DNA of 64,000 nucleotides. It comes from Actinomadura roseirufa (GTDB lineage: Bacteria; Actinomycetota; Actinomycetes; Streptosporangiales; Streptosporangiaceae). Under the pieces are notes generated by a model. That model had not been told where the DNA came from. It worked only from the letters and a program-made list of their open reading frames with translations, and did not search any database. The stretch covers positions 1 through 64,000 of the forward strand of contig NZ_CAACVB010000015.1 in NCBI RefSeq assembly GCF_900659635.1, given 5' to 3'. Both the position numbers and the translations under genes were made by a program. Below, one piece after another: positions 16,711 through 25,588 of the stretch (positions within the stretch are counted from its first letter, which is position 1; the number at the start of each line of letters is the position of its first letter).

Positions 16711-17850
16711 TCAGGACGTTCGGGCGATGGGCAGTTGTCCGGGGTCGTGGTCATACAGCCAGCCGGTGGCCTTCTCATAGAAGCGGTTGAAGAAGAACGG
16801 CATCATGATCTCTCGGAGCCTGGCCGCTATGGGCCCTGCCGTTTTGGCGTCCCGGTTGGCGGCCGCCGTCTTGGCCAGCTTGCCCGTACGATCATGGCGC
16901 AGCCGGTCGAAGGCCGCCAGGGCCGCGGGGACGGCCTCGGTCGCCGCGAGTTGACGGGCGAGTGCGACGGCGTCCTCGATCGCCATCGAGGCTCCCTGCC
17001 CGGCGCCGACCGGATGGGCCGCATCACCGACCAATACCATGCGGTCGTCATGGCGACGTGTCACCGGGGGGAGCACATGTAGCAGGGTGGAAGCGGTCAC
17101 CGCCGAGGAGGCGCGGAGCACGGCGAGCGGCGTCTTCTCGGTCCGGAACAGCTCGGTCAGCTTCGCCAGGCCGACGGCGGTCAGGTCCTGCGGCGGATCG
17201 GCTGCGGCGACCTGAGCGGACCACCACACGGTGCCGTCGGGAGCGGGCAGGTAGATGAAGGCCCCGCGACGCGCGAAGACCATGTTGAAGCCCTGCGGCC
17301 GCTCACCCGGCAGGCGCATGGGTCCGTCGGTGGTCCCGGAGATCGAGTACAGGCCCGCGTAACGAGGCTCGGGGGCCGCGGGGTTCAGCGCCCGGCGGGT
17401 GGCCGACCAGATCCCGTCTGCTCCCACGACGAGATCGGCGCCGTCGGTCAGCGGATCGGGTGAGTCGCCGGAGAGCCATCTGCCGACGAGGATCCGGGCG
17501 CCGGCTCGCCTCGCCTCCTCCCGAAGCACCCCGACCAGGTCGGCGCGCATCAGCGTCACACTGCGCAGCGGATCGCCGGACCGTCGCCCGCGGGGTACGT
17601 CGCCCAGCGGCCGGTCCCTCCCGGACCACATTCGCTGCCTATCCACCGGAAAGCCCGCCTGCTGAACCGCATCCAGGCATCCGAGCGCGTCCAGGGCGCG
17701 CAGTCCGTTGACCGACAGGCTGACGAACGACCCCACCGTCCCGGCGGGATCCTCATACGCCTCATAGACCGTGACCTGAGCCCCGATCCGTGCCAGCGCG
17801 ATCGCACTCGCCGACCCGGCGACCCCGCCGCCCACTACGACTACCTGCAC
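16711..17850 (-). CDS. FAD-dependent aromatic monooxygenase
   Basis: A 379-residue flavoprotein of the class A hydroxylase group (UbiH/PHBH-like). The FAD site GGGVAGSASAIALARIG is at residues 7-23, the middle motif near residue 150 is VVGADGIWSATRR (DG motif), and GDAAHPVGAGQGASMAIEDA near residue 290 is the second FAD-ribityl motif. Such enzymes hydroxylate phenols, tetracyclines or other aromatics with NAD(P)H and O2; substrate unknown. It is divergent from a TetR regulator and separated by a perfect palindrome, a classical drug- or aromatic-responsive pair. Stop at 16711 is about 150 bp from IS21. Confidence 0.9.
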   Translation of the reverse strand: MQVVVVGGGVAGSASAIALARIGAQVTVYEAYEDPAGTVGSFVSLSVNGLRALDALGCLDAVQQAGFPVDRQRMWSGRDRPLGDVPRGRRSGDPLRSVTLMRADLVGVLREEARRAGARILVGRWLSGDSPDPLTDGADLVVGADGIWSATRRALNPAAPEPRYAGLYSISGTTDGPMRLPGERPQGFNMVFARRGAFIYLPAPDGTVWWSAQVAAADPPQDLTAVGLAKLTELFRTEKTPLAVLRASSAVTASTLLHVLPPVTRRHDDRMVLVGDAAHPVGAGQGASMAIEDAVALARQLAATEAVPAALAAFDRLRHDRTGKLAKTAAANRDAKTAGPIAARLREIMMPFFFNRFYEKATGWLYDHDPGQLPIARTS

Positions 17851-17871
17851 GAAAGCCCTCCTGAATCAAAG

Positions 17872-17895
17872 TTCACCGAATCTTAATTCGGTGAA
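17872..17895. promoter_or_regulatory. Perfect operator palindrome
   Basis: TTCACCGAAT at 17872-17881 and ATTCGGTGAA at 17886-17895 form a perfect 10-bp inverted repeat with a 4-base spacer, in the space between the divergent monooxygenase and TetR genes. It is the obvious site for the TetR protein to control both. Confidence 0.85.
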
Positions 17896-17946
17896 ATCGT
17901 GTTCAGTATGCTGATGCGGCGACGACGACGTCAAGACGGAGGTCCG

Positions 17947-18564
17947 GTGGGAGTACGCAAAGCGAGGGCCGCGGAGACCGAGGCCGCCCTGAAAGACGCC
18001 GCACTGCAGCAGTTCATGGAACGCGGCTACCTGAACACCAAGATCACCGACATCACGGCCGCGGCCGGCCGGGCCACGGGCTCCTTTTATGACCACTTCA
18101 CGAGCAAGGACGACCTGCTCCAAGCACTGCTCGCCGACCTGCACGGCAAAGCGCACGACCGACTCGCCCAAGAGGATCACCCGCCACACGACCTGACGGA
18201 CCGAGAGCAGCTCCACGAGCACCTGGCGGTGGCCTGGCACCTGATGCGCGACAACCGGCCCATCATGATCGCCCTGTTCGAACAGGCGCTGGCTGCGGGT
18301 CCCAGCGCAGGCCGGCTCTGGCGGCGCCTGATCCAGGACACCCAGGTGCTCCGCGAGCACCTGGAGCACCTGCGAGAGACGGGGCACTCCCTCCCCGGCG
18401 ACCCGGAACTGGTCGCGGCAGCAATGGGCGGGATGCTGTCGATGCTCGCCTACGCACTACTCAGCGGCGACCCGGACTCCGGCCGCTCCGACGATGAGGT
18501 GATCGACACCCTCACCCGGCTCCTGCTACACGGCCTCGCCGGTCCGAGCCCCTCGCCGGCATGA
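17947..18564 (+). CDS. TetR-family repressor of the monooxygenase
   Basis: A 205-residue TetR-type regulator. The HTH runs about residues 10-55 (NTKITDITAAAGRATGSFY, FTSKDDLLQALL); the rest is a helical ligand domain. I start at GTG 17947 because GGAGG ends four bases upstream; in-frame starts at 17899 and 17908 have no ribosome binding site and fall next to the operator. Divergent from a flavin monooxygenase and sharing a perfect palindrome, so it probably represses that enzyme until its substrate or a related compound binds. Confidence 0.85.
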   Translation: MGVRKARAAETEAALKDAALQQFMERGYLNTKITDITAAAGRATGSFYDHFTSKDDLLQALLADLHGKAHDRLAQEDHPPHDLTDREQLHEHLAVAWHLMRDNRPIMIALFEQALAAGPSAGRLWRRLIQDTQVLREHLEHLRETGHSLPGDPELVAAAMGGMLSMLAYALLSGDPDSGRSDDEVIDTLTRLLLHGLAGPSPSPA

Positions 18565-19124
18565 CAAAAGACGGCATGGCCGAGCGAGCATGCCTCCCCC
18601 AGCGTGACCAGCCGGTGTCCACGCGTCCATACGTTGACGGACGAGGATGTCGGCCGCGCGGTCGTGCAACGCCCCGTTCACTGTCACGGTCCGCTGGTCT
18701 TCTCATCCACGGGCAAACAATCGCCAACATCGCGCACAGCTGCGCTTGAGTGCTCGGTCGGACCCCGGTGAAGGGCCGGGACGCCAAACGACGCACCGCC
18801 GTCGCTGAATCTCATCGACACTTCCGGGCTGAACACCCTGCGATCGTTCACGAAACACGCGAACAAACGTTGCTGCTTCTGACCGACGCACTCAGCTCGA
18901 ACGTCCGCCGTCGTCGGGTCCATGAGTTCTCCGCAGCTTCCCCTCTCGGAGGGGGCTCGACGACACGTCATGGCCGGGACGAATGACGGGCCACAGCCAC
19001 GGAGTCAGTTGAAGGCGGTCCGAGGTGGCCGTGATCCGAGGCTGTGGGCTCGGAAGGTGGAGGTTCGCCGGGGATGAGCAAACGACGCGCGGCGCGGGGA
19101 GAGCCGATGTGAAGAGAGTCACCG
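18565..19124. other. 560-bp gap without a supported gene
   Basis: Short open frames on both strands have no motif or ribosome binding site. I see no repeat or RNA gene. The right end leads into a SoxR-box-like promoter for the quinone oxidoreductase. Confidence 0.4.
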
Positions 19125-19155
19125 TTGACCTCAAGATGTGTTGAGGTTAGAGGAT
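19125..19155 (+). promoter_or_regulatory. SoxR-box-like promoter
   Basis: CCTCAA at 19129-19134 and TTGAGG at 19141-19146, six bases apart, are exactly the half-site arrangement of the SoxR box. It overlaps a -35 TTGACC (19125-19130); a -10 GAGGAT at 19150-19155 gives a 19-bp spacer. In Streptomyces and Pseudomonas SoxR drives redox-cycling defence genes, and a quinone oxidoreductase starts at 19191. SoxR itself is not in the window. Confidence 0.65.
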
Positions 19156-19190
19156 CGGCCTCTCCGAAAGCTTCTGGAGCGGAGGGGCCC

Positions 19191-20162
19191 ATGCGGGTGG
19201 TCCAAGCGGTGCGATTCGGCGGTCCGGAAGCGCTGGTGCCGGGTGAGGCACCGGATCCGGTGGCCGAGGCGGGACAGGTCGTGGTCACGGTCGAGGTCGC
19301 GGGCGTGACCTTCGTCGAGACACAGATCCGGCGCGGCGTGAGCGAATGGCATGCCAGCCCGCCGCTGCCGTACGTCCCGGGCGGACTGGTGGCCGGAACG
19401 GTGAGCTCCATCGGCGCACGGGTGGATCCGTCCTGGCTCGGGCGGCGGGTCATCGCCGGCACCGGCGAGACCGGAGGCTTCGCCGAACGCGCGGCCGTCG
19501 GCGTCGAGGACCTTTTCCCCGTGCCGGACGGCCTGGACCTGCCGGACGCGATCGCCCTGCACAGCGACGGCGGCACCGCCCAGGGCCTCGTGGAGACGGC
19601 CAAGATCCGCCCCGGTGATCGGGTGCTGGTCGAGGCGGCGGCCGGTGGCGTCGGCAGCCTGCTGGTGCAGCTCGCCCGCGCGGCGGACGCCCGCGTCATC
19701 GGGGCCGCCCGGGGCGCCCGCAAGCTCGACCTGGTCCGGGACCTGGGCGCCGACGCCGCGGTCGACTACTCCGAGCCGGACTGGACCAGGCGCGTACTCG
19801 ACGCCACCGGCGGCGCGGGACCGGACGTGGTCTTCGACGGCGTCGGCGGACAGATCGGGCGAGCCGCGTTCGACGTGACGGCACGCGGGGGCCGGTTCTC
19901 GGTCCACGGCGCGTCCAGCGGCGAGGTCACGCAGATCGACCCGGCGGAGGCGCGGGCCAAGGGCGTGGAGGTGCTCGGTATTGAGCAGCTGTTCGGTTTC
20001 GGGCCGAACCTCGTGCGGTGGGCGAACCAGATGATGTCCCTGGCCGCCGCGGGGGTCGTCCGCCCCGTGATCGGGCAGACCTTCCCACTGGAACGCGCCG
20101 CCGACGCACACGCCGCCATCGAGAACCGCACCGCCCTGGGGAAAACCCTGCTGCTCATCTAA
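19191..20162 (+). CDS. NADPH:quinone oxidoreductase, zinc-free MDR type
   Basis: A 323-residue medium-chain dehydrogenase of the quinone-reductase branch. The N-terminal GroES-like fold opens RVVQAVRFGGPEAL; the NADPH-binding Rossmann region has LVEAAAGGVGSLLVQLARA near residue 145. There are no catalytic zinc cysteines, as expected for QOR enzymes. It reduces quinones by one or two electrons with NADPH, a use that fits the SoxR-box-like promoter ahead of it. ATG 19191 follows GGAGGGG. No operon partner is seen; the next gene downstream is broken. Confidence 0.88.
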   Translation: MRVVQAVRFGGPEALVPGEAPDPVAEAGQVVVTVEVAGVTFVETQIRRGVSEWHASPPLPYVPGGLVAGTVSSIGARVDPSWLGRRVIAGTGETGGFAERAAVGVEDLFPVPDGLDLPDAIALHSDGGTAQGLVETAKIRPGDRVLVEAAAGGVGSLLVQLARAADARVIGAARGARKLDLVRDLGADAAVDYSEPDWTRRVLDATGGAGPDVVFDGVGGQIGRAAFDVTARGGRFSVHGASSGEVTQIDPAEARAKGVEVLGIEQLFGFGPNLVRWANQMMSLAAAGVVRPVIGQTFPLERAADAHAAIENRTALGKTLLLI

Positions 20163-20387
20163 CCGAACCTCAAAGAGCACCCGGCCTCCATCAGCCAATG
20201 CCAGGCGCCCACGCCCCCATCACCCAACCAAGCCGACAAACACCCCCGCGCTCGTCGCGCACGCCGTGCGGCTGTCGGCTCGACCGGCCGCGGGTCGTCC
20301 TCGGGTATCGGGGCATGCCGGGTCGTCAGCGTGGGGTGGCGTTAAACCGTTGGACGGCGTCGATTCGCCGTTGACACCATCGCCCCT

Positions 20388-21012
20388 GTGCGACAGGACG
20401 AGATCTGGAACCAGGACGCCGCCCAGCGCTACGACACCCCGGGCACCGGAATGTTCGCCCCGGACGTTCTCCGGCCGACCGTCGATTTCCTTGCCGCTCT
20501 CGCCGGAGACGGACCGGCGCTCGAATTCGCGATCGGTACCGGCCGCGTCGCCGTTCCCCTGTCAGAACGAGGGGTGCCGGTGAGCGGCATCGAGCTGTCC
20601 CGTCCGATGATCGAGCAGCTGCGCGCCAAGGCGGACGCGGCCACCATCCCGGTGACGGCCGGGGACATGGCCTCCGCCACGGCCCCCGGGACCTTCGCGC
20701 TCGTCTACCTCGTCTACAACACGATCTCCAACCTGCTCACCCAGCGAGAGCAGGTGGCCTGCTTCAGGAACGCGGCACGTCATCTCCGGCCGGGCGGCCG
20801 CTTCGTGATCGAAGTTCGGTGACGGCACGGAGGCCCAGGTCTTCCGCAGCCCGCACCGCTATGTCTGGCCCGCCGAGCTCGACCTGATGGCCCAGCTCGC
20901 CGGGTTCGATCTGGAGGACCGGTACGGGGACTGGACGGGCTCCGACTTCACCGCGGACTCCCGCTCACACGTCTCGGTCTACCGCCTCCCGACCGAGCCT
21001 TCCCCATCCTGA
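20388..21012 (+). pseudogene. Broken SAM-dependent methyltransferase
   Basis: A class I methyltransferase with an internal deletion. The first part (20388-20822) holds the SAM-binding motif I, LEFAIGTGRVAVPLSERG, and runs to RFVIEVR, then hits a stop. From 20821 in another frame come TEAQVFRSPHRYVWPAELDLM and RSHVSVYRLP, the usual C-terminus of the same family, ending at 21012. The intact family has about 50-60 residues between these parts, which are missing. The change is a deletion with a frameshift, so the product is probably inactive. The target was probably a small molecule. Confidence 0.7.
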
Positions 21013-21294
21013 AGCCTCACCGGCGGGCGGTTGTCTCAAGCACCGCCGCATCGCCGGCCGACCAACCGCGAACGTCCGGTGCACTCGGTGGGTGCGGTGC
21101 CCTTGACCAGGAATCCGCCGGACCCGCCCTGCGACAACGGCGCCACCGCCGCGACGATCCGGCCCAGCATCGGCTTCGCGGCCCCAACACGCTGTCCGGT
21201 GCCTCGCCCCGTCCGTTGACTGCCCACAGCGAGGCGGCCGATCACCGTCGCGGCGGCCTCGTCGTCACCCACGGCCTGCCCGAGCGTCCGAGAC

Positions 21295-22380
21295 GAAGAT
21301 CGTGCCGCCACCCACGACCGCGGCACGCCCCGGGTCCCTGAAGTCGTATCGCCTGCCCGCCCGGACGGGCGAGTGTTGCTCAGCCTCGCCCGGACCGCCT
21401 ATTCCCCCGTCCCGATGCCCCGGCCGCGTGCCAGTGCAGCCGGCGAGGCGGCCGACCAGCATCGCGGCCGCTTCAGCATCACCCACAGCCGACCGAGCCC
21501 GAGTCTCCCTGGCGAAGATCGTGTCACCACCGACGAGCAACAGCCCGTCCTGAGCGCTGAAGGCATATCACCTGCCCGCCCGGACGAGTGGTGCTGCTCA
21601 GGCCCGTCCATGCTGCTTGTTCCCCCCGGCCGGTGCCAGCGCCACCAGCAGGTACCAGCTCCGCCAGCCGGACGCCGATCGTCGCCGCTTCAGCCTCTCG
21701 CCTACGACCCGTGGCACGCCCTGCACACTGAAGTCGGTTCGCCCGCCCGGACGAGTGGTGCTGCTCAAGCCCGTCCAGGCCGCTTGTTCCCCCCGGCCGG
21801 TGCCGGCGCCACTAGCAGGTGCCAGCTCCGCCAGCCGGACGCCGATCGTCGCCGCTTCAGCCTCTCGGCGACCGGACGATCCCGAGCGCTCGTCACGACG
21901 ATCGAATCGCCGACGACCCGTGGCACGCCCTGCACACTGAAGTCGGTTCGCCCGCCCGGACGAATGGTGCTGCTCAGCCTCGCCCAGACCGCCTATTCCC
22001 CCCGGCCGGTGCCGGCGCCACCAGCAGGTGCCAGCTCCGCCAGCCCGGCGCCGATCGTCGCCGCTTCAGCCTCTCGGCGACCGGACGATCCCGAGCGCTC
22101 GTCACGACGATCGAATCGCCGACGACCCGTGGCACGCCCTGCACACTGAAGTCGGTTCGCCCGCCCGGACGAATGGTGCTGCTCAGCCTCGCCCAGACCG
22201 CCTATTCCCCCCGGCCGGTGCCGGCGCCACCAGCAGGTGCCAGCTCCGCCAGCCGGACGCCGATCGTCGCCGCTTCGGTCTCTCGCCGACGACCGGTGGC
22301 ACGGCTTGCGCACTGAAGTCGGTTCGCCCGCCCGGACGAGTGGTGCTGCTCAAGCCCGTCCAGGGCGTCTTTTCGCTCGG
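21295..22380 (+). repeat. Tandem array of 167/209/219-bp repeats
   Basis: Six imperfect copies of one unit, anchored on the motif GCCCGCCCGG at 21355, 21574, 21741, 21950, 22159 and 22326. Distances are 219, 167, 209, 209 and 167 bp. The 209-bp units differ from the 167-bp units by an extra 42 bp beginning near GGCGACCGGACGATCCC. The last copies are almost identical over hundreds of bases. Lengths of 167 and 209 are not multiples of three, so they cannot be one in-frame protein repeat. Read on the minus strand, fragments such as VPRVVGDSIVVTSA and GGGTIFVSDA resemble strands of a beta-propeller, so decay of a repeat protein gene is possible. No intact gene is present from 21013 to 22730. Confidence 0.8.
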
Positions 22381-22730
22381 TGGGTGGATCGCGTGGGCTG
22401 GCGGGCTCCCTAGGTGGCCAGTGTGGACCGCCGCTCTGTGGGTGGGCGAGGACGCCCTGCGCGCCTCCTTTCTTTCGGGGGATGCGGGCGGCTCGGTGGT
22501 GGTCGGCGGACGCGTTCGCCGAGGACGACCCGCGTCTGGGCGCGCGAGTGCCCCGTCACCGACCTTCCCGGAGCAGCACGCTGTGCCCTTTGGCGCGGTG
22601 GGGTCAGCCGGGCCGACGACGCGGCCGTCCTTTGCTGGGCTTGTTCTCGGGCCGGTGATCTACGGCTGGTGCTCGATCGCGCGATCACAGCATTCGATGG
22701 CCGGGACGGGTCCCGGGGCGGCCTGCCATC

Positions 22731-23181
22731 ATGACCGGCACGTTGTCCGGCCGGTTCGCGGAGGTGCGTCATCTTCTGGCGGTGGAAGCCTCAGCGAAAG
22801 GCTCCCGAACCTTTGGCCTCCCGGTCGGAGCCGGAGCGGATCTTCACCCATGGGCAGGTGGCGGCGTGGCTCGGTCTGGAGGGCGTCGTGCATCTGCTCA
22901 CCGTCAGCGAGGAGAGCGCGGTCGCGCATACCAAGCAGCTGGAGAGCGTTTTCGCTCTGCTGGGGCGGCGGCTCGCAAGGTTGTCCGCAGGCGACTCCGC
23001 GGAGGTCAGGGCCGCTGCCTATGAGGCCGACGTGGTGGTCGGAACCGTTGACGACTTCGTCGCCGACCTTGGACGCGAGACCGAGCTGGGGATCGTCCGG
23101 CATGCCGCGGTGATCGAGGGCGATCCGACCGGGGCATTGGTCCAGCTGCTGGACATGTATCGCAGAGTGATGCCCGGGTAG
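22731..23181 (+). pseudogene. SecA-like motor fragment with frameshift
   Basis: From 22857 the frame 22813-23181 reads THGQVAAWLGLEGVVHLLTV and later EVRAAAYEADVVVGTVDDFV, then VRHAAVIEGDPTGALV. This follows the order of part of the SecA DEAD motor: the VHVVTVNDYLA strand, the RxAAYAADITYGTNNEFGFD loop, and the VDEVDS Walker B region, but the Walker B acidic residues are replaced. An ATG at 22731 begins a different frame with SGRFAEVRHLLAVEASAKG that matches the same product type, so one frameshift near 22,800 is likely. Alternatively a TTG start at 22813 makes a short divergent protein. No Walker A site is visible. Function lost or altered. Confidence 0.5.
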
Positions 23182-23263
23182 TCCGCCGGGGCCTGCTGGA
23201 TGGCTCGGCGCAAGACTCAAGGTCGTCGGCGGTACGTCAGGGCGGGGCAGACGGTGGCGCGGG

Positions 23264-23992
23264 TCATGCGCCGTTGGCCGTGGTATCGAGGTGGGGCAGG
23301 GCGACTTCGAGGTCTGACAGGCGGCGGAGGTCGTCGGCGTGGGCGGCGGAGTCGGGGACGGTGAGGGCCCTCGCCTCGGCCGCAAGCCTGCGGGCTCGGG
23401 AACCGTCGTTGAGATGGGCGGCGAGGTCGGCGCGGAGGATCAGGGCTTTCAGCCGCTCGGACGGGGTGAGGGGTTCGCCCGAGGCGAGCAGGTGGTCGAG
23501 AATCTTCGCGGCGCCGTGGTGGTCCTCCTTCGAGTCGCTGAGAAGGGTGGCCGTGTGGAGGGCTCGGGCAGCCTTCCCCTGTGGGGCGGGGGCATGGCTC
23601 AGGTCGTCGGAGATCGGCTGCCCGATGCGGAGCTGGATGCCGTCGGGGTCAGTGAGCAGGAACTGGCGGAGCCCGTAGCTGGTGTCCTTCAGCGGGCCCA
23701 GCCTGGGGAGGCCCCGGACCGGGATTCGGCCGAGGACCTCCTTGAGGCCGCCGCGGAACTCTTCGTAGAGCGCGTCCACGTCGGTGGTGACGATGTAGCA
23801 CATGTTCATGGACGCGGACGGGTCGTGTTTCTTCCAGCCGAAGAACTGCAGCTCGATGTCACCGTGACGGACGGACAGGTAGGGGTTGGGGCGGGTCTGC
23901 CGGAAGGTCTGCTCGAAGTTCAGGGTCTTGTAGAACTCCCAGGTGAGATCGATCGAGCGGCACGGATAGATCGGGATCGCTTTCTCGCCCAT
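23264..23992 (-). CDS. VOC-domain protein with helical C-terminal extension
   Basis: A 242-residue protein with two parts. Residues 1-120 are a bleomycin-resistance/glyoxalase-like VOC domain (IPIYPCRSIDLTWEFYKTLNF, GLRQFLLTDPDGIQLRIGQP). From about 140 to 242 is an all-helical, TPR-like tail (AAKILDHLLASGEPLTPSERLKAL). Fusions of this kind may bind a hydrophobic drug or act as a lyase; activity unknown. A sigma-70-like promoter lies just upstream and would start transcription at or beside the ATG at 23992, so the mRNA is probably leaderless. The SGNH hydrolase gene lies directly upstream in the same direction (stop at 24039). Confidence 0.75.
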   Translation of the reverse strand: MGEKAIPIYPCRSIDLTWEFYKTLNFEQTFRQTRPNPYLSVRHGDIELQFFGWKKHDPSASMNMCYIVTTDVDALYEEFRGGLKEVLGRIPVRGLPRLGPLKDTSYGLRQFLLTDPDGIQLRIGQPISDDLSHAPAPQGKAARALHTATLLSDSKEDHHGAAKILDHLLASGEPLTPSERLKALILRADLAAHLNDGSRARRLAAEARALTVPDSAAHADDLRRLSDLEVALPHLDTTANGA

Positions 23993-23998
23993 AGGGGC

Positions 23999-24027
23999 AG
24001 GTTAGGCGGCCGGAGATTTGTAGTCAA
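23999..24027 (-). promoter_or_regulatory. Promoter of the VOC gene
   Basis: Read on the minus strand, TTGACT (24022-24027) and TAACCT (23999-24004) are 17 bp apart, a good vegetative promoter. The start of transcription would fall next to ATG 23992, which has no ribosome binding site. Confidence 0.6.
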
Positions 24028-24038
24028 GTTTGATTAGA

Positions 24039-25370
24039 TCAGAGGGCCGCCAGGTCGATGGCTCGCGCGATGGCGTGATAGCCAGCGTCGTTGGGGTGCA
24101 GACCGTCCATGAAGACATAGCCCTGCCTGGGCAGTCGTGGGTCGGCGGAGCCGGCCATGGCCCGGTCCGAGTCGATGACGGCGTCGTATTCGCGGCTGGT
24201 GCGGATCCACAGGTTGAGGGCTTGCCGGACCTTCTCCCCCTCGGGGCTCCACATCGGAAAGAGCGCTCCCTTCATGGGGCCGACGGTCATGCCGATGGCT
24301 CGGACGCCGGCGGCGTGGGCGGCCTGGATGAGCTTGCGGTGCCCTTCGATCAACTCCTGAGCCGTCACCTTCGGGTTGGGGCGCACACAGGGGTCGTCGC
24401 TCTGGGGGGCACCGATGTCGTTCGCGCCCAGGTGGACGATGACCGAGCGGACACCGGGCCGGTCGAGCACGTCCCGCCGGAACCGGGACAGACCACTCCG
24501 CCCACCGCAGGCGGAGTCGCGGAGCAGCTTGTTCGTGCCGATGCCCGCATTGAGCACGCCCAACGGCCGGCCCGCCGCGTCGAGACGCTCCTGAAGGTCG
24601 TCGGTGAAGCGCGCGTCGGCGTCCATCGTGGAGCCAACGCCGTCCACCAGAGAGTCTCCGAAGACGATGACGGTGCGCCGCCCAGAGACGGCGGCGGCCC
24701 CGGGCGGACGGCCCGTGACCTCCAGACCGCCGAGGAAGTACCAGGAACCGGTGGATTCGGCGAACCCGCCCTGACCGACGTCGGTGAGGTGGTCGCCCGG
24801 GGCGCGGTAGGACTTCGTCAGGGCGAAGCGGTGGAAGGTGGCGGGGCCGGTCGCGCCGGTGAAGCGCATCGTCAGGGCCAGCCGTTCCAGCGGCGAGGTC
24901 GGCATCGCAACGGCGTCGCTGAGCAGTTCGCGCCCCGGCTGGACGACGGCCCGGGGAGAGCGGCCGAACGTCACCGGGACGAACGTGCCGGGCCAGGCGA
25001 GGGCACCACCGGCCGACCGCGCGACGGTCACCCCGGCCACGTGCAGCGGCCTGGTGCCGTAGGCGTTGGTGAGCCGGATGCGGAGATGGGTGCCGCCGAC
25101 ACCGGCCCGGACCACCTGGCGCAGGGACTGCTGGGCGAAGCCGGTCGTCGACCAGTTGGGCCCGGAGTCGTCGTCGCCCGCGACGGGCGCCTGCACGCCG
25201 GTGCCCCATGCGACCGTCCACGACGGGGTGGACGGGCCCGTGCCGGTCAGCCGGGTGGAGACCGGCGAGCGGGACGACGCGGCCTGGGTCATACCGGCGA
25301 TGAGCGCGGCGGCGGCGCACGCACCCACGATGATCTTTATAGCGTGGAAGCCCGGCTTGGAAAGGCGCAT
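24039..25370 (-). CDS. Secreted SGNH/GDSL hydrolase
   Basis: A 443-residue exported hydrolase. A signal peptide covers about residues 1-33 (basic start, IIVGACAAAALIAGMTQAASS). The SGNH fold lies about residues 220-430: VFGDSLVDGVG holds the nucleophile Ser and block I; NAGIGTNKL is block II; HLGANDIG is block III with the Asn; the final SGNH block is DGLHPNDAGYHAIA with the Asp-x-x-His pair. Long N-terminal beta-rich part (40-210) of unknown role. Substrates range from acyl esters to acetylated sugars. ATG 25370 is the first in-frame start with a signal peptide. Confidence 0.85.
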   Translation of the reverse strand: MRLSKPGFHAIKIIVGACAAAALIAGMTQAASSRSPVSTRLTGTGPSTPSWTVAWGTGVQAPVAGDDDSGPNWSTTGFAQQSLRQVVRAGVGGTHLRIRLTNAYGTRPLHVAGVTVARSAGGALAWPGTFVPVTFGRSPRAVVQPGRELLSDAVAMPTSPLERLALTMRFTGATGPATFHRFALTKSYRAPGDHLTDVGQGGFAESTGSWYFLGGLEVTGRPPGAAAVSGRRTVIVFGDSLVDGVGSTMDADARFTDDLQERLDAAGRPLGVLNAGIGTNKLLRDSACGGRSGLSRFRRDVLDRPGVRSVIVHLGANDIGAPQSDDPCVRPNPKVTAQELIEGHRKLIQAAHAAGVRAIGMTVGPMKGALFPMWSPEGEKVRQALNLWIRTSREYDAVIDSDRAMAGSADPRLPRQGYVFMDGLHPNDAGYHAIARAIDLAAL

Positions 25371-25588
25371 GCCATCGATTTCACCGTCCAGGGTGGGGGC
25401 GGGGCATGCGGGCGGGCCTCACTCTTGAGGTATAAGCAGCCATACCTCACATGGAGTCCACAGCCTGTGGATAAATGGCGCGAAGATCACTGAGCGTGGG
25501 CCGACCAGGACTTTTCTCCGCTGATTGCAAGCGAACGACCAGGTCACTGGTCCCTGTGCAAACCGCGCCTCCGCACACAGGGCACTTG
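25371..25588. other. Gap with an isolated double DnaA box
   Basis: No gene. The palindrome TCCACAGCCTGTGGATAA at 25457-25474 holds two facing boxes, GAGTCCACA (25454-25462) and TTATCCACA reverse (25466-25474). The same 18-mer is found at 9525-9542. The first half of the gap is the SGNH gene upstream region. Confidence 0.6.

Noticed and set aside
21617-23113. Long plus-strand frames through the repeat array
   Set aside because: They are repeat-driven and have no conserved motif or start site.
24030-25493. Long plus-strand frame opposite the SGNH hydrolase
   Set aside because: Antisense shadow of a GC-rich gene with no family motif.
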